Shown: in pieces, positions 52,417 through 61,132 of the stretch | How positions within the stretch are numbered: position 1 is the first letter of the stretch | How the letters are laid out: each line of letters opens with the position of its first letter | Source: Sulfurimicrobium sp963741495 | Lineage (GTDB): Bacteria; Pseudomonadota; Gammaproteobacteria; Burkholderiales; Sulfuricellaceae | Assembly: GCA_963741495.1 (NCBI GenBank) | Contig: CAVUID010000011.1 | Coordinates: forward strand, 62,001-126,000 | Direction of reading: 5' to 3' | DNA: 64,000 nucleotides | Translations under genes and position numbers: made by a program | The notes under the pieces: model-generated | The model's input: the letters and a program-made list of their open reading frames with translations, nothing else | The model's database searches: none | What the model was told of the DNA's origin: nothing

Positions 52417-53739
52417 ATGCAAATGAAATTAAAAGTCCTGACAGAAGATCTTGGCCTGGGAATGTTTGTGTACGAGCTGGATCGCCCCTGGCTCGATACA
52501 CCCTTTGTTTTTCAGGGTTTTCTGCTTGAGGAGCAAGCGCAAATAGAAGATTTGCGCCTTTATTGCCGCTTTGTCTGGGTCGATCCGGCAAAGAGCACCG
52601 TACCGGTTGGGCCGGAGTCTCGCAGAGCGCCTGCTGTTTCAAAAGCTTCAGCCGCCATGGCAAAACGGCTGGAAGCCATGGAGCAAATAGAGAGTGAACG
52701 CTCCATATTGGAACTGGAAGATACGACTGTCCCGGCTTCGACGCCCACTGGCCGGTTGCTGGCAAAATTGCGTACCCATTATCCTCCTCTGGCCAAAGTC
52801 GAGGACGAACTGCCCGTTGCGAAGCAGACGCTTGACCGGACAAGCGAGGCTGTACGCTCGATACTTGAAGGCGTTATTAGCAAAGGTGTTCTGGACAGCA
52901 AGACTTTGCATGAGTCTATCGACGAGGTTACCGAGAGCGTCATTCGTAATCCGGATGCCTTGCTTCTGCTCTCTTACCTGAAGAGAAAAAGCAAGTATGC
53001 CTATGATCACGCAATCAGTGTATCCATTCACCTTCTGGCTTTTGGCCGGCACATAGGATTGCCGAAAAAACAGTTGCAAACGCTCGGGGCCGCCGGCCTC
53101 TTGCTGGATGTGGGAATGGCCCGTCTGCCGGAAGCCATTCTCGACAAAAAAGGAAATTTGTCGTCCGAAGAATTTGAGGCCATGAAGGAACATGTCAAGT
53201 TTGGTCTCGACATTGTTCACAGTAGCCCCGGTATTGCACCACAGACCATTGAAATTATCACCCAGCACCATGAGCGGGAAAATGGCAGTGGCTATCCGCA
53301 GGGCCTGAAAGAGCGGGAAATTACCATACTGGGAAAAATGGCCGCGATCGTAGACTGTTTTGTTGCCTTGATCAGTGAAAGGCCGTATGCGGATTCGGTC
53401 GCACCACTCGACGCCTTGCAGAAGCTGTACAACTGGCGCAAGGCGTACTATCACGAGGATATGGTGGAACAGTTTATCCAGTGCCTTGGTCCTTATCCGG
53501 TGGGTAGTTGCGTGGAATTGAATACCGGAGAGGTGGCGGTTGTATTGGCGCATAATCGCGTCAGGCGGCTCAAGCCGAAGGTGATGGTCTTCCTTGATGC
53601 CGAAAAAAAACCTTACGGTTCACCTATTATGCTGGATCTGATCAATGCTCCCCAGGCATTCAATTCCCGCCCCTATGAGATCAAATGCTCCCTGCCGGAA
53701 GGGGTCTACGGAGCGGATGTGAAGGACTTATACCTTTGA
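52417..53739 (+). CDS. HD-GYP domain protein with degenerate HD motif
   Basis: The 440-residue protein has an N-terminal DUF3391-like part (MKLKVLTEDLGLGMFVYELDRPW) and an HD-GYP domain. HHERENGSGYPQGL (near 286-299) is the intact GYP segment. The HD motif, normally LLHDIGK, reads LLLDVGM: the metal-binding His is Leu and the Lys is Met. Phosphodiesterase activity on c-di-GMP may therefore be lost or altered. ATGs at 52417 and 52423 are both possible, with weak ribosome-binding sequence. It follows the HDOD gene by 56 bases. Confidence 0.82.
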   Translation: MQMKLKVLTEDLGLGMFVYELDRPWLDTPFVFQGFLLEEQAQIEDLRLYCRFVWVDPAKSTVPVGPESRRAPAVSKASAAMAKRLEAMEQIESERSILELEDTTVPASTPTGRLLAKLRTHYPPLAKVEDELPVAKQTLDRTSEAVRSILEGVISKGVLDSKTLHESIDEVTESVIRNPDALLLLSYLKRKSKYAYDHAISVSIHLLAFGRHIGLPKKQLQTLGAAGLLLDVGMARLPEAILDKKGNLSSEEFEAMKEHVKFGLDIVHSSPGIAPQTIEIITQHHERENGSGYPQGLKEREITILGKMAAIVDCFVALISERPYADSVAPLDALQKLYNWRKAYYHEDMVEQFIQCLGPYPVGSCVELNTGEVAVVLAHNRVRRLKPKVMVFLDAEKKPYGSPIMLDLINAPQAFNSRPYEIKCSLPEGVYGADVKDLYL

Positions 53740-53748
53740 GCACTGAAA

Positions 53749-55062
53749 GTGGCGCAGCCGGGAAGGGCGCTTCAATCGCGCGCGCCTGCAGTATCCCTTC
53801 TTCCCGACCACCTGGGGTTTCTGACCGAACTGGGCGTGGTGCTGGGTAGCGCGCCAGCGGATTCCAGGGTAGGCGTTGCCATGATATCGCTCGATTGCGT
53901 GCTTCGTGTCGATGGCATGATGGGGTATCGGGCGGGGGATTCCTTGTGCACTCAGGTGGCGGAGAAGCTGAGCCACGCCCTGAAGCCGGAAGACAGAATC
54001 TTCAGAGTCGGGCGTAATGAGCTGGTTTGCCTGTTGAGAAACTTGCCCGGCGAAACCCATGCGATTCTTGCCGCTCATAAAATATTACGCACTTTGAATA
54101 CCTCGGTGTGCGTGGATGGGTCTTACTTCTACGCAGCACCTTTTGTGGGTATCGCGATGGGCTCAAAAGAAGACGGCGATGGGGACATGATTCTGCGCCA
54201 GGCAAATGTTGCCATGCACGAGGCCAAGCGAAGAAGGGACAGATTTGCTGTTTATGAAACCAGACTGGATGCGCCGCGTCTGCTTCAATTCCAGTTGCAG
54301 ACCAATTTGCGAGATGCCATCGCAGAAAACACGCTGGAAGTTTATTTCCAGCCCAAGCTGGATTTGCGTTCCGGGCAGATTGTCGGGGTTGAGTCCCTGG
54401 CCAGGTGGGAGCATTCATCGAAAGGCGCGATATCCCCGAACAGCTTTATCCCGGTTGCCGAGTCATCCGGTTTTATTTCTGATTTGACCATGCGGGTGCT
54501 GAATTCTGCCCTGTGCCATTTCGATGCCATGCGGGCAGTCTCGCCGCATGTTCAACTGGCAGTCAATCTTTCACCGAAAGATCTGCAGGAAAGACATTTA
54601 CCTGAAGCGATCCAGCAGATGCTGGGCATGTGGAATGTTCCCGCAGATCGACTTACGCTTGAATTAACAGAAACGGCTGTGATGGAAGATGACGCCTTAT
54701 ATGGCGAATCGCTCGAGCGCCTCAAGGAAACCGGGATTCGTCTGTCGATCGATGATTTCGGGACAGGCTATTCATCCATGAGCCGCCTGCGCGATCTTCC
54801 AGTGGATGAACTCAAGCTCGATATGAGTTTTGTGAAAAACATGCGCACCTCTCTTTCGGATGAAAAGATAGTGCGTTCCATGATTTCCCTTGCCCATGAT
54901 CTTGAGCTTCAGGTCGTGGCTGAAGGGGTCGAAGATCTGGCAACCTTGCGGCGCCTGAAGGAATTGGGATGTCATCTGGTGCAAGGCTATTTCGTCAGCA
55001 AGCCGCTGGACGCAGAAAAAATCGTGGATTTTCTTGCTGCGTGGAAAGGTTTGCCTGAGTAA
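53749..55062 (+). CDS. EAL phosphodiesterase with degenerate GGDEF domain
   Basis: At 437 residues, it has an N-terminal GGDEF-like domain in which the active site reads RVGRNELVC instead of RxGGDEF, so it cannot make c-di-GMP. A complete EAL domain follows: VESLARWEH (EAL written ESL), VNLSP, ELTETAVM, IDDFGTGYSSMSRL, LKLD, AEGVED and QGYFVSKPL, with every metal and catalytic acid present. It is probably an active c-di-GMP phosphodiesterase. Start GTG at 53749, nine bases after the HD-GYP gene; no strong ribosome binding site is visible. Confidence 0.88.
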   Translation: MAQPGRALQSRAPAVSLLPDHLGFLTELGVVLGSAPADSRVGVAMISLDCVLRVDGMMGYRAGDSLCTQVAEKLSHALKPEDRIFRVGRNELVCLLRNLPGETHAILAAHKILRTLNTSVCVDGSYFYAAPFVGIAMGSKEDGDGDMILRQANVAMHEAKRRRDRFAVYETRLDAPRLLQFQLQTNLRDAIAENTLEVYFQPKLDLRSGQIVGVESLARWEHSSKGAISPNSFIPVAESSGFISDLTMRVLNSALCHFDAMRAVSPHVQLAVNLSPKDLQERHLPEAIQQMLGMWNVPADRLTLELTETAVMEDDALYGESLERLKETGIRLSIDDFGTGYSSMSRLRDLPVDELKLDMSFVKNMRTSLSDEKIVRSMISLAHDLELQVVAEGVEDLATLRRLKELGCHLVQGYFVSKPLDAEKIVDFLAAWKGLPE

Positions 55063-55087
55063 GCATGGCTATAAGGGGATTCCGGTA

Positions 55088-55942
55088 TTGAATGAACGTC
55101 AACTTTGGTACGTGCGCCGTGCGGGTGGGGTGAGCGGGCCATTTCCGAACCGGGTGGTGGCCAATCATGTGCTGCTGGGACGGTTTGACCCTTCTGACGA
55201 AGTCAGTATGGACCAGCTGGAATGGCAACCCCTGTTGTCGGTGCGCTCTCTGTTGCCGGTTGAGTTGCTGGAGTTGCAGACCGAGCAGGATCCGGAAAAA
55301 AAGCGCTGGCTGGAGGAGCGTCTCAAGGCAGCTCACCGCTGGGCGGATGAACGTACCCACCAGGACCGGCGGCTGCAGGAAAATCATGCTGGGCCACGAG
55401 GTGAAGAACGCCGCAAAATCAGCGTCAGCCCTGACGTGCTGGCACTGCCGCACCTTCATCCCGAGCTTGAGCAATGGCCTTCGCGCCGGCGTTATCTTGG
55501 CGCAATTGTTGTTGTCTCGACGCTGGCAATGCTGGTGGCGCTGGGGCTGGTTTTTTACCAGCCCGTCAATCCGTTCAAGGTCGGGGTCGTGCCCGAATTG
55601 CCTCAATGCCAGCGTGACGCTGCGCCCAGCGTTAACTGGAGTGGTTGCGACAAACAGGAAATCCTCTTGCGTGGCGCCGACCTGAGTGGCAGCAATCTGA
55701 GCTATGCCAATTTTTCCCGCGCCGATCTGTCCGGCTCCAGGTTTCGCAAGGCTTTAATGTCTGGCGCAAATTTTAGCCAGGCCAATCTGAATGACGCTGA
55801 TCTTGAGGGCGCAGATCTGAGTTACAGCGATTTGCGGGGCGCCTCCCTGGTTTCCGCATCGCTCAGAGGCGCAGTGCTGGACCGCGCCATCTGGCAGGAT
55901 GGCCGGGAATGCGCGGTGGGTTCGCGAGGACGGTGCCAGTGA
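55088..55942 (+). CDS. Membrane pentapeptide-repeat protein with GYF-like N-terminus
   Basis: The 284-residue protein starts with a GYF_2-like domain (QLWYVRRAGGVSGPFPNRVVANHVLLGRFDPSDEV), has a central charged helix, one span near 140-163, and a C-terminal right-handed helix of pentapeptide repeats ([A/S]-[D/N]-L-x-x), seen in LRGADLSGSNLSYANFSRADLSGS. Start TTG at 55088 follows AAGGGGA. The C-terminal repeat faces the periplasm if the N-terminus is cytoplasmic. Function unknown; its place after the c-di-GMP genes suggests a scaffold role. It overlaps the next gene by four bases. Confidence 0.75.
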   Translation: MNERQLWYVRRAGGVSGPFPNRVVANHVLLGRFDPSDEVSMDQLEWQPLLSVRSLLPVELLELQTEQDPEKKRWLEERLKAAHRWADERTHQDRRLQENHAGPRGEERRKISVSPDVLALPHLHPELEQWPSRRRYLGAIVVVSTLAMLVALGLVFYQPVNPFKVGVVPELPQCQRDAAPSVNWSGCDKQEILLRGADLSGSNLSYANFSRADLSGSRFRKALMSGANFSQANLNDADLEGADLSYSDLRGASLVSASLRGAVLDRAIWQDGRECAVGSRGRCQ

Positions 55943-56721
55943 TTACTTCGCGTGACAATGACTTGTTCAAATCCCTTAGAAAGCTTGCCCAGAGCGGGCG
56001 CGAAAGAAAAAAAACCGGACAGGCGCTGCTGGATGGCGAGCATCTTGTTACGGCTTATGTAGAGCAAGTCGGCTTGCCGGAGTTGCTGGTTGTTTCGGCT
56101 TCCGGCCAGCAGCGGGCAGAGATTCGTTTCTTGCTGAATCAGATGCCATCTGTCCGTTTGACGCTGATGAGCGATGCCCTGTTTCAGGAAATTGCACCGG
56201 TGGATGCGCCCACCGGCATTCTGGCGCGGGTGACGGTACCGCAGTTGGCGATGGAGGAAAATATAAGTTTCGCCGTTTTTCTTGAGGCGCTCCAGGATCC
56301 GGGAAACCTTGGATCCATTCTGCGTTCCGCTGCAGCAGCGGGGGTGCAGGCAGCCTACCTTTCAGCAGGCTGCGCAGATGCCTGGGCTCCCAAGGTTTTG
56401 CGGGGCGGGATGGGCGCGCATTTTTACCTGCCGATTCATGAAGGCGTGGATTTGCTTGCTGCAAGCAGAAACTTTGCCGGAGAGGTTATCGTCGCCAGCC
56501 TGCAGGCCGAAGTCGATTTGTTTGATCTGGGCCTCGCCGGGCCGGTAGCATTCGTTATCGGCAATGAAGGAGGCGGGGTGTCGCCCGAATTGCAGCATGC
56601 CGCCACGCAGCGAATTCGAATCCCGATGCCGGGCGCAATGGAATCGCTTAATGCCGCTGCCGCAGCAGCCATCTGTTTTTTTGAGCGCGTACGCCAGACG
56701 CGCGAGGTAAAAGGGTCTTAA
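55939..56721 (+). CDS. TrmH/SpoU-family RNA 2'-O-methyltransferase
   Basis: The 260-residue protein has an N-terminal substrate-binding domain (ITSRDNDLFKSLRKLAQSGRERKKTGQALLDGEHLV) and a C-terminal SPOUT domain with LEALQDPGNLGSILRSAAAAG, FVIGNEGGGVSPEL and MPGAMESLNAAAAAAI, the three family motifs. It methylates rRNA or tRNA ribose. Start GTG at 55939 has AGGA eight bases upstream and overlaps the previous stop (GTGA). Which RNA it modifies is not clear. Confidence 0.92.
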   Translation: MITSRDNDLFKSLRKLAQSGRERKKTGQALLDGEHLVTAYVEQVGLPELLVVSASGQQRAEIRFLLNQMPSVRLTLMSDALFQEIAPVDAPTGILARVTVPQLAMEENISFAVFLEALQDPGNLGSILRSAAAAGVQAAYLSAGCADAWAPKVLRGGMGAHFYLPIHEGVDLLAASRNFAGEVIVASLQAEVDLFDLGLAGPVAFVIGNEGGGVSPELQHAATQRIRIPMPGAMESLNAAAAAAICFFERVRQTREVKGS

Positions 56722-56726
56722 TTTAC

Positions 56727-56756
56727 TTGTGATTTTTCCCTTAAAACGGGTAAAAT
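56727..56756 (+). promoter_or_regulatory. Probable sigma-70 promoter of rpsO
   Basis: TTGTGA (56727-56732) and TAAAAT (56751-56756) are separated by 18 bases and lie 28 bases before the rpsO start, giving a short leader with GGAGAGGG as ribosome binding site. Confidence 0.55.
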
Positions 56757-56784
56757 GCACGATTTAAGTTTTTGGAGAGGGAAG

Positions 56785-57054
56785 ATGGCTGTTAACACCG
56801 AGCAAAAAGCACAGATCGTGCGGGATTATCAAACTGGCGCTGCCGATACCGGCTCCCCGGAAGTTCAGGTTGCCCTGATGACCGCTCGCATCAACGACTT
56901 GACCGGACATTTCAAGGATAACGCAAAGGACCATCATTCCCGTCGTGGCCTGCTCAAGATGGTCAGCAAGCGTCGTAAACTGCTGGACTACCTGAAGGGC
57001 AAGAGCGGCGATCGTTACCGTACCCTGATCGAGCGCCTGGGCCTGCGTAAATAA
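56785..57054 (+). CDS. rpsO: 30S ribosomal protein S15
   Basis: The protein is 89 residues, the standard length. GAADTGSPEVQVALMTARINDLTGHFKDNAKDHHSRRGLL covers the signature of S15, which binds 16S rRNA early in 30S assembly. The ATG at 56785 has GGAGAGGG upstream. It is followed by pnp, the usual pair. Known S15 proteins repress their own mRNA; no specific structure is proven here. Confidence 0.97.
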   Translation: MAVNTEQKAQIVRDYQTGAADTGSPEVQVALMTARINDLTGHFKDNAKDHHSRRGLLKMVSKRRKLLDYLKGKSGDRYRTLIERLGLRK

Positions 57055-57116
57055 ATTGTCTGTGTAGATAATTTGTCGGCAACAGGTATCAAGCAACAAG
57101 AAAAAAGGATCTGGCA

Positions 57117-59255
57117 TTGAAGCATATCAAGAAAAGTTTTTCCTTCGGGCGTCATGAAGTCACCCTGGAAACGGGCGAGATCGCTCGTCAGGCACATGGC
57201 GCCGTGATGGTGGACATGGATGGCACCGTGGTGCTGGTCACCGTGGTTGGTAACAAGGACGTCAAACCCGGGCAGGACTTCTTCCCGCTGACCGTCGATT
57301 ATCAGGAACGCACTTACGCCGCAGGCAAGATCCCCGGCGGTTTCTTCAAGCGCGAGGGTCGTCCCTCCGAGAAGGAAATCCTGACTTCACGTCTGATTGA
57401 TCGTCCTTTGCGTCCGCTGTTTCCGGAAGGCTTTTACAATGAAGTGCAGATCGTTGCCACGGTCATGTCTTCGAATTCCGAAATTGATGCCGATATTCCC
57501 GCCATTCTGGGGGCATCCGCTGCGCTCGCCATTTCCGGTATCCCTTTCGATGGCCCGATCGGTGCCGCGCGCGTGGGCTATATCGACGGCAACTACATCC
57601 TCAACCCGACTGCAACGGAAATGAAAACCACCCAGCTGGACCTGGTGGTTGCCGGTACCGAACAGGCCGTGCTGATGGTGGAGTCCGAAGCACAGCAGTT
57701 GCCTGAAGACGTCATGCTGGGCGCAGTGGTCTTCGGCCACGATCAGTTGCAGGCTGTAATCAATGCCATCAATGAGATGGTTGAAGAAGTCGCCGCTGAA
57801 GCCTGGGAATGGACAGCGCCAGAGAAAGACGCTGAACTGGTAGCGAAAATTGCCGAACTGGCCGAGGCCGATGTCAGAAAGGCTTATCAGATCAAGCAAA
57901 AACAGACCCGTTATGCTCAGGTAGACGAAATTCGCAGCCGCGTGGTGGACGCTGTTGCTGGCGAAGGCGCCAATGCTGACCGCATCAACCACATCAAGAA
58001 CCTGTTTCAGGACTTGGAAGCCAAGGTTGTACGCGGCCAGATTCTCGACGGCGAACCGCGCATCGATGGTCGCGACACCCGTACCGTGCGCCCGATCACC
58101 ATTCGTACCGGCGTATTGCCGCGCACCCATGGTTCCGCTCTGTTTACCCGTGGTGAAACGCAGGCGCTGGTGGTAGCCACGCTGGGTACTGCACGCGATG
58201 AACAGAAAATCGATGCGCTGCAGGGCGAGTATTCCGACCGCTTCATGCTGCACTACAACTTCCCTCCGTACTCCACTGGCGAAACCGGTCGCGTAGGCAC
58301 GCCCAAGCGCCGCGAGATCGGCCATGGCCGTCTGGCCAAGCGCGCACTGGTAGCCGTTTTGCCGGATGCAGCGGATTTTGGCTACTCCATGCGCGTGGTA
58401 TCCGAAATCACCGAATCCAACGGCTCCAGTTCCATGGCATCAGTATGCGGTGGCTGCCTGTCGCTGATGGATGCCGGCGTGCCGCTCAAGGATCACGTGG
58501 CCGGTATCGCCATGGGCCTGATCAAGGAAGGCAATCGTTTTGCTGTGCTGACCGATATCCTGGGTGATGAAGATCACCTGGGCGACATGGACTTCAAGGT
58601 GGCCGGTACCGAAACTGGCGTGACTGCGCTGCAGATGGACATCAAGATCAACGGCATCACCAAGGACATCATGCAGGCCGCTCTGAGCCAGGCCAAGGAA
58701 GGCCGCATGCATATCCTCGGCATCATGAAGGAAGCCGTTGGCAAGCCGCGCGAAGAGCTGTCCGATTTCGCACCGCGCATGATCACCATGAAGATCAATC
58801 CGGAAAAAATCCGTGACGTGATCGGCAAGGGTGGCGCGGTGATTCGTGCCCTGACGGAAGAAACCGGCACCAGCATCGACATCGGCGAAGACGGCACAGT
58901 GACCATCGCCTGCATGAGCTCCGAAGCCGGCGAACTGGCCAAGAAGCGCATTGCCGATATCACTGCCGAAGTGGAAGTGGGCAAGACCTACGACGGTACC
59001 GTGCTCAAGCTGCTGGATTTCGGTGCCATTGTCAGCGTGTTGCCGGGCAAGGATGGTTTGCTGCACATCTCCCAGATCGCCCACGAGCGCGTCAATGCAG
59101 TAGCCGACCATCTCAAGGAAGGTCAGGCCGTCAAGGTGAAAGTGCTGGAAGCGGATGAAAAGGGCCGTCTGCGCCTGTCCATGAAGGCGCTGCTGGAAGC
59201 CCCGGCTTCACACGCGCCTGCTGCCGCACCCGCGCAGCAAGAAACCAGCGAGTAA
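57117..59255 (+). CDS. pnp: Polyribonucleotide nucleotidyltransferase (PNPase)
   Basis: At 712 residues, it is a full-length exoribonuclease using phosphate: two RNase PH domains (about 10-220 and 310-540), a linking helical domain, then a KH domain (VIGKGGAVIRALTEETGTSIDIG) and an S1 domain (GKTYDGTVLKLLDFGAIVSVLPGKDGLLHIS). RDTRTVRPI and the FFKREGRPSEKE loop are typical. The start is TTG at 57117 with AAGGAT upstream; no ATG or GTG is available near it. Confidence 0.97.
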   Translation: MKHIKKSFSFGRHEVTLETGEIARQAHGAVMVDMDGTVVLVTVVGNKDVKPGQDFFPLTVDYQERTYAAGKIPGGFFKREGRPSEKEILTSRLIDRPLRPLFPEGFYNEVQIVATVMSSNSEIDADIPAILGASAALAISGIPFDGPIGAARVGYIDGNYILNPTATEMKTTQLDLVVAGTEQAVLMVESEAQQLPEDVMLGAVVFGHDQLQAVINAINEMVEEVAAEAWEWTAPEKDAELVAKIAELAEADVRKAYQIKQKQTRYAQVDEIRSRVVDAVAGEGANADRINHIKNLFQDLEAKVVRGQILDGEPRIDGRDTRTVRPITIRTGVLPRTHGSALFTRGETQALVVATLGTARDEQKIDALQGEYSDRFMLHYNFPPYSTGETGRVGTPKRREIGHGRLAKRALVAVLPDAADFGYSMRVVSEITESNGSSSMASVCGGCLSLMDAGVPLKDHVAGIAMGLIKEGNRFAVLTDILGDEDHLGDMDFKVAGTETGVTALQMDIKINGITKDIMQAALSQAKEGRMHILGIMKEAVGKPREELSDFAPRMITMKINPEKIRDVIGKGGAVIRALTEETGTSIDIGEDGTVTIACMSSEAGELAKKRIADITAEVEVGKTYDGTVLKLLDFGAIVSVLPGKDGLLHISQIAHERVNAVADHLKEGQAVKVKVLEADEKGRLRLSMKALLEAPASHAPAAAPAQQETSE

Positions 59256-59282
59256 GTAATACCGGCCAAGTGGCCAGAAAAA

Positions 59283-59314
59283 AGCCCCGGAGAAATCTCC
59301 GGGGCTTTTTTTGT
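59283..59314 (+). terminator. Intrinsic terminator after pnp
   Basis: AGCCCCGGAGAAATCTCCGGGGCT followed by a run of seven Ts: GC-rich stem of 10 pairs, short loop, U-tract (shown here as AGCCCCGGAG paired with CTCCGGGGCT). It lies 27 bases after the pnp stop and can also serve the convergent chemoreceptor gene. Confidence 0.92.
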
Positions 59315-59366
59315 TGCTGCCTACCGTATTGCTACGTCTTAACCGATCTGATCAGAATACGGCCAG

Positions 59367-61073
59367 TTAAACCCTGAACTGGCTGACCGAGCTTTGCAGC
59401 GAAGAGGCGAGCTGTTCCAGGCGCTCTGCGGTGCGGGCAATTTCTTGCACCTCAGCACTGTTTTTCTCCGTCATCTGGGCAATCTGTTCCACACTGCTGG
59501 CAACCTGGCCGCTGGCACTGCTCTGTTCCCGCAGCGCTTCCATGATTTCGCTCACCGAGGTGATGACCTGATCGGCGCCGGAGCGAATTTTATGCATGGA
59601 TTCGCCGGCCTGGCGCGCTTTGCTGACGCCTTCTGTGACGCGAATAGTGCCTTCTTCCATGCTGCTGACCGCGCCCGTTGTGCCGCTCAGGATGCTGCCA
59701 ATCATGGTGCTGATTTCTTCAGTGGATTTGCTGGTGCGCTCTGCCAGTTTACGCACTTCATCTGCGACTACGGCAAAGCCGCGTCCCTGTTCGCCGGCTC
59801 GGGCAGCTTCGATTGCGGCGTTGAGCGCGAGCAGGTTGGTTTGGTCGGCAATTTCCTTGATGACGTTGACGATAGCGGAAATCTGGTTTGAGTGTTCGCC
59901 CAGTGTCTGTATCAGGCGGGTAGACTGGCTGACAGAATCGGCGATACGGGACATTTCCGTGGCGGCGCCATGAACGATCTCGCCGCCCTGGGTGGAAAGT
60001 TCTCCTGCCTGCTGGGCAATGTTGTAGGTGTCCCTTGAATTGTCAGCAACATGATCGATGCTGACCGACATTTTTTCAACCGCAGCAGCCATCGAGCTAG
60101 CGGCATCACTCTGTCGGCTGGAACTTTCGGCTACATGCTGGGAAGCTTCGGAAAGATGCGCGGCGCTACTCATCACCTCGCGTACACCGCTTACAACCTG
60201 ATGAATGATGGACTGGAAACTGTTAACCATTTCATTGAAAGAGTTGCCAATCTCGCCAATTTCATCGCGGGAGTGCAGGGTGACGCGGCGCGAAAGATCC
60301 TGCGTGGTCTGAATCGTTTTCATGGCATCGCGGAGCTCGCTCAGCGGGCGCGTAATGCTGCGAATCAGCATCAGCAACAGTCCCCCGATCAGGACAGTAA
60401 CCAGCAGCACGATTGAGATAAGCCAGGCCGCACGTTTCCAGAAAATGCTTTCAATGTCATCGATATAAATGCCTGATCCAACCAGCCAGTTCCAGTCCTC
60501 AAATTTTTTCACATAGGATAACTTGGTGAAAAGCTCAGAAGTTGTCCCGCCGCCTGCCTTGGGCTTCGGCCAGTTATAAGTCACGAAGCCTTGTCCGGAC
60601 TGGCTGGCAACTTCGTTAAAGGCCACAAACAGGTTTTTCTTGCCGTCAGTTTGTATTATGGTGCCATCCAATCCAGCCTGCATGCTGGTCGCACAGTTGA
60701 ATTTTTCTGCATCCAGAATCTTGCCGTCGAGGGCTGGCACAGTGGGATGCATGACCATCCTGGGCACTGGTGCGGTAAAGTCATTTACCCAGAAATATTC
60801 TTTTTCCTCATAGCGCATTGCCTTGAGTGCCGAAATTGCAGCCTGCTTGGCGGCTTCTTCGCTTAGCGCGCCACTTTTCTGTTGTGCAGAATAGTGTGCC
60901 AGCACGCTATGCGCCGCTTCGACCAGATGCCGGGTTTTGATTTTCCGGTCTTCCAGCAAGGTGGATTTCTCTGCCATCAATGCAAAGGTGGAAACGGCTA
61001 ACATGCCGAGCAGTGCCAGCACAACCACCAGCAGTAAACGGGTTTTGATGCTCATTGACGTGCCATTATTCAT
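59367..61073 (-). CDS. Methyl-accepting chemotaxis protein with Cache sensor
   Basis: At 568 residues, it has an N-terminal span (residues 10-31), a periplasmic single-Cache domain (sCache_2-like: EEKEYFWVNDFTAPVPRMVMHPTVPALDGK), a second span (about 217-240), a HAMP domain and a cytoplasmic signalling hairpin. The tip reads ADQTNLLALNAAIEAARAGEQGRGFAVVADEVRKLAERTS (in two pieces: ADQTNLLALNAAIEAARAGE and GFAVVADEVRKLAER). No CheR-tether pentapeptide is present at the C-terminus. sCache_2 receptors often sense small organic acids; ligand unknown. It suggests the motA/motB block is part of a working chemotaxis system. Confidence 0.93.
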   Translation of the reverse strand: MNNGTSMSIKTRLLLVVVLALLGMLAVSTFALMAEKSTLLEDRKIKTRHLVEAAHSVLAHYSAQQKSGALSEEAAKQAAISALKAMRYEEKEYFWVNDFTAPVPRMVMHPTVPALDGKILDAEKFNCATSMQAGLDGTIIQTDGKKNLFVAFNEVASQSGQGFVTYNWPKPKAGGGTTSELFTKLSYVKKFEDWNWLVGSGIYIDDIESIFWKRAAWLISIVLLVTVLIGGLLLMLIRSITRPLSELRDAMKTIQTTQDLSRRVTLHSRDEIGEIGNSFNEMVNSFQSIIHQVVSGVREVMSSAAHLSEASQHVAESSSRQSDAASSMAAAVEKMSVSIDHVADNSRDTYNIAQQAGELSTQGGEIVHGAATEMSRIADSVSQSTRLIQTLGEHSNQISAIVNVIKEIADQTNLLALNAAIEAARAGEQGRGFAVVADEVRKLAERTSKSTEEISTMIGSILSGTTGAVSSMEEGTIRVTEGVSKARQAGESMHKIRSGADQVITSVSEIMEALREQSSASGQVASSVEQIAQMTEKNSAEVQEIARTAERLEQLASSLQSSVSQFRV

Positions 61074-61132
61074 TATTATTTTCCCTTTCGGCTTTGTTGC
61101 CTTTCGCGGTGGCAGTCAGTATAGAGACAGTT

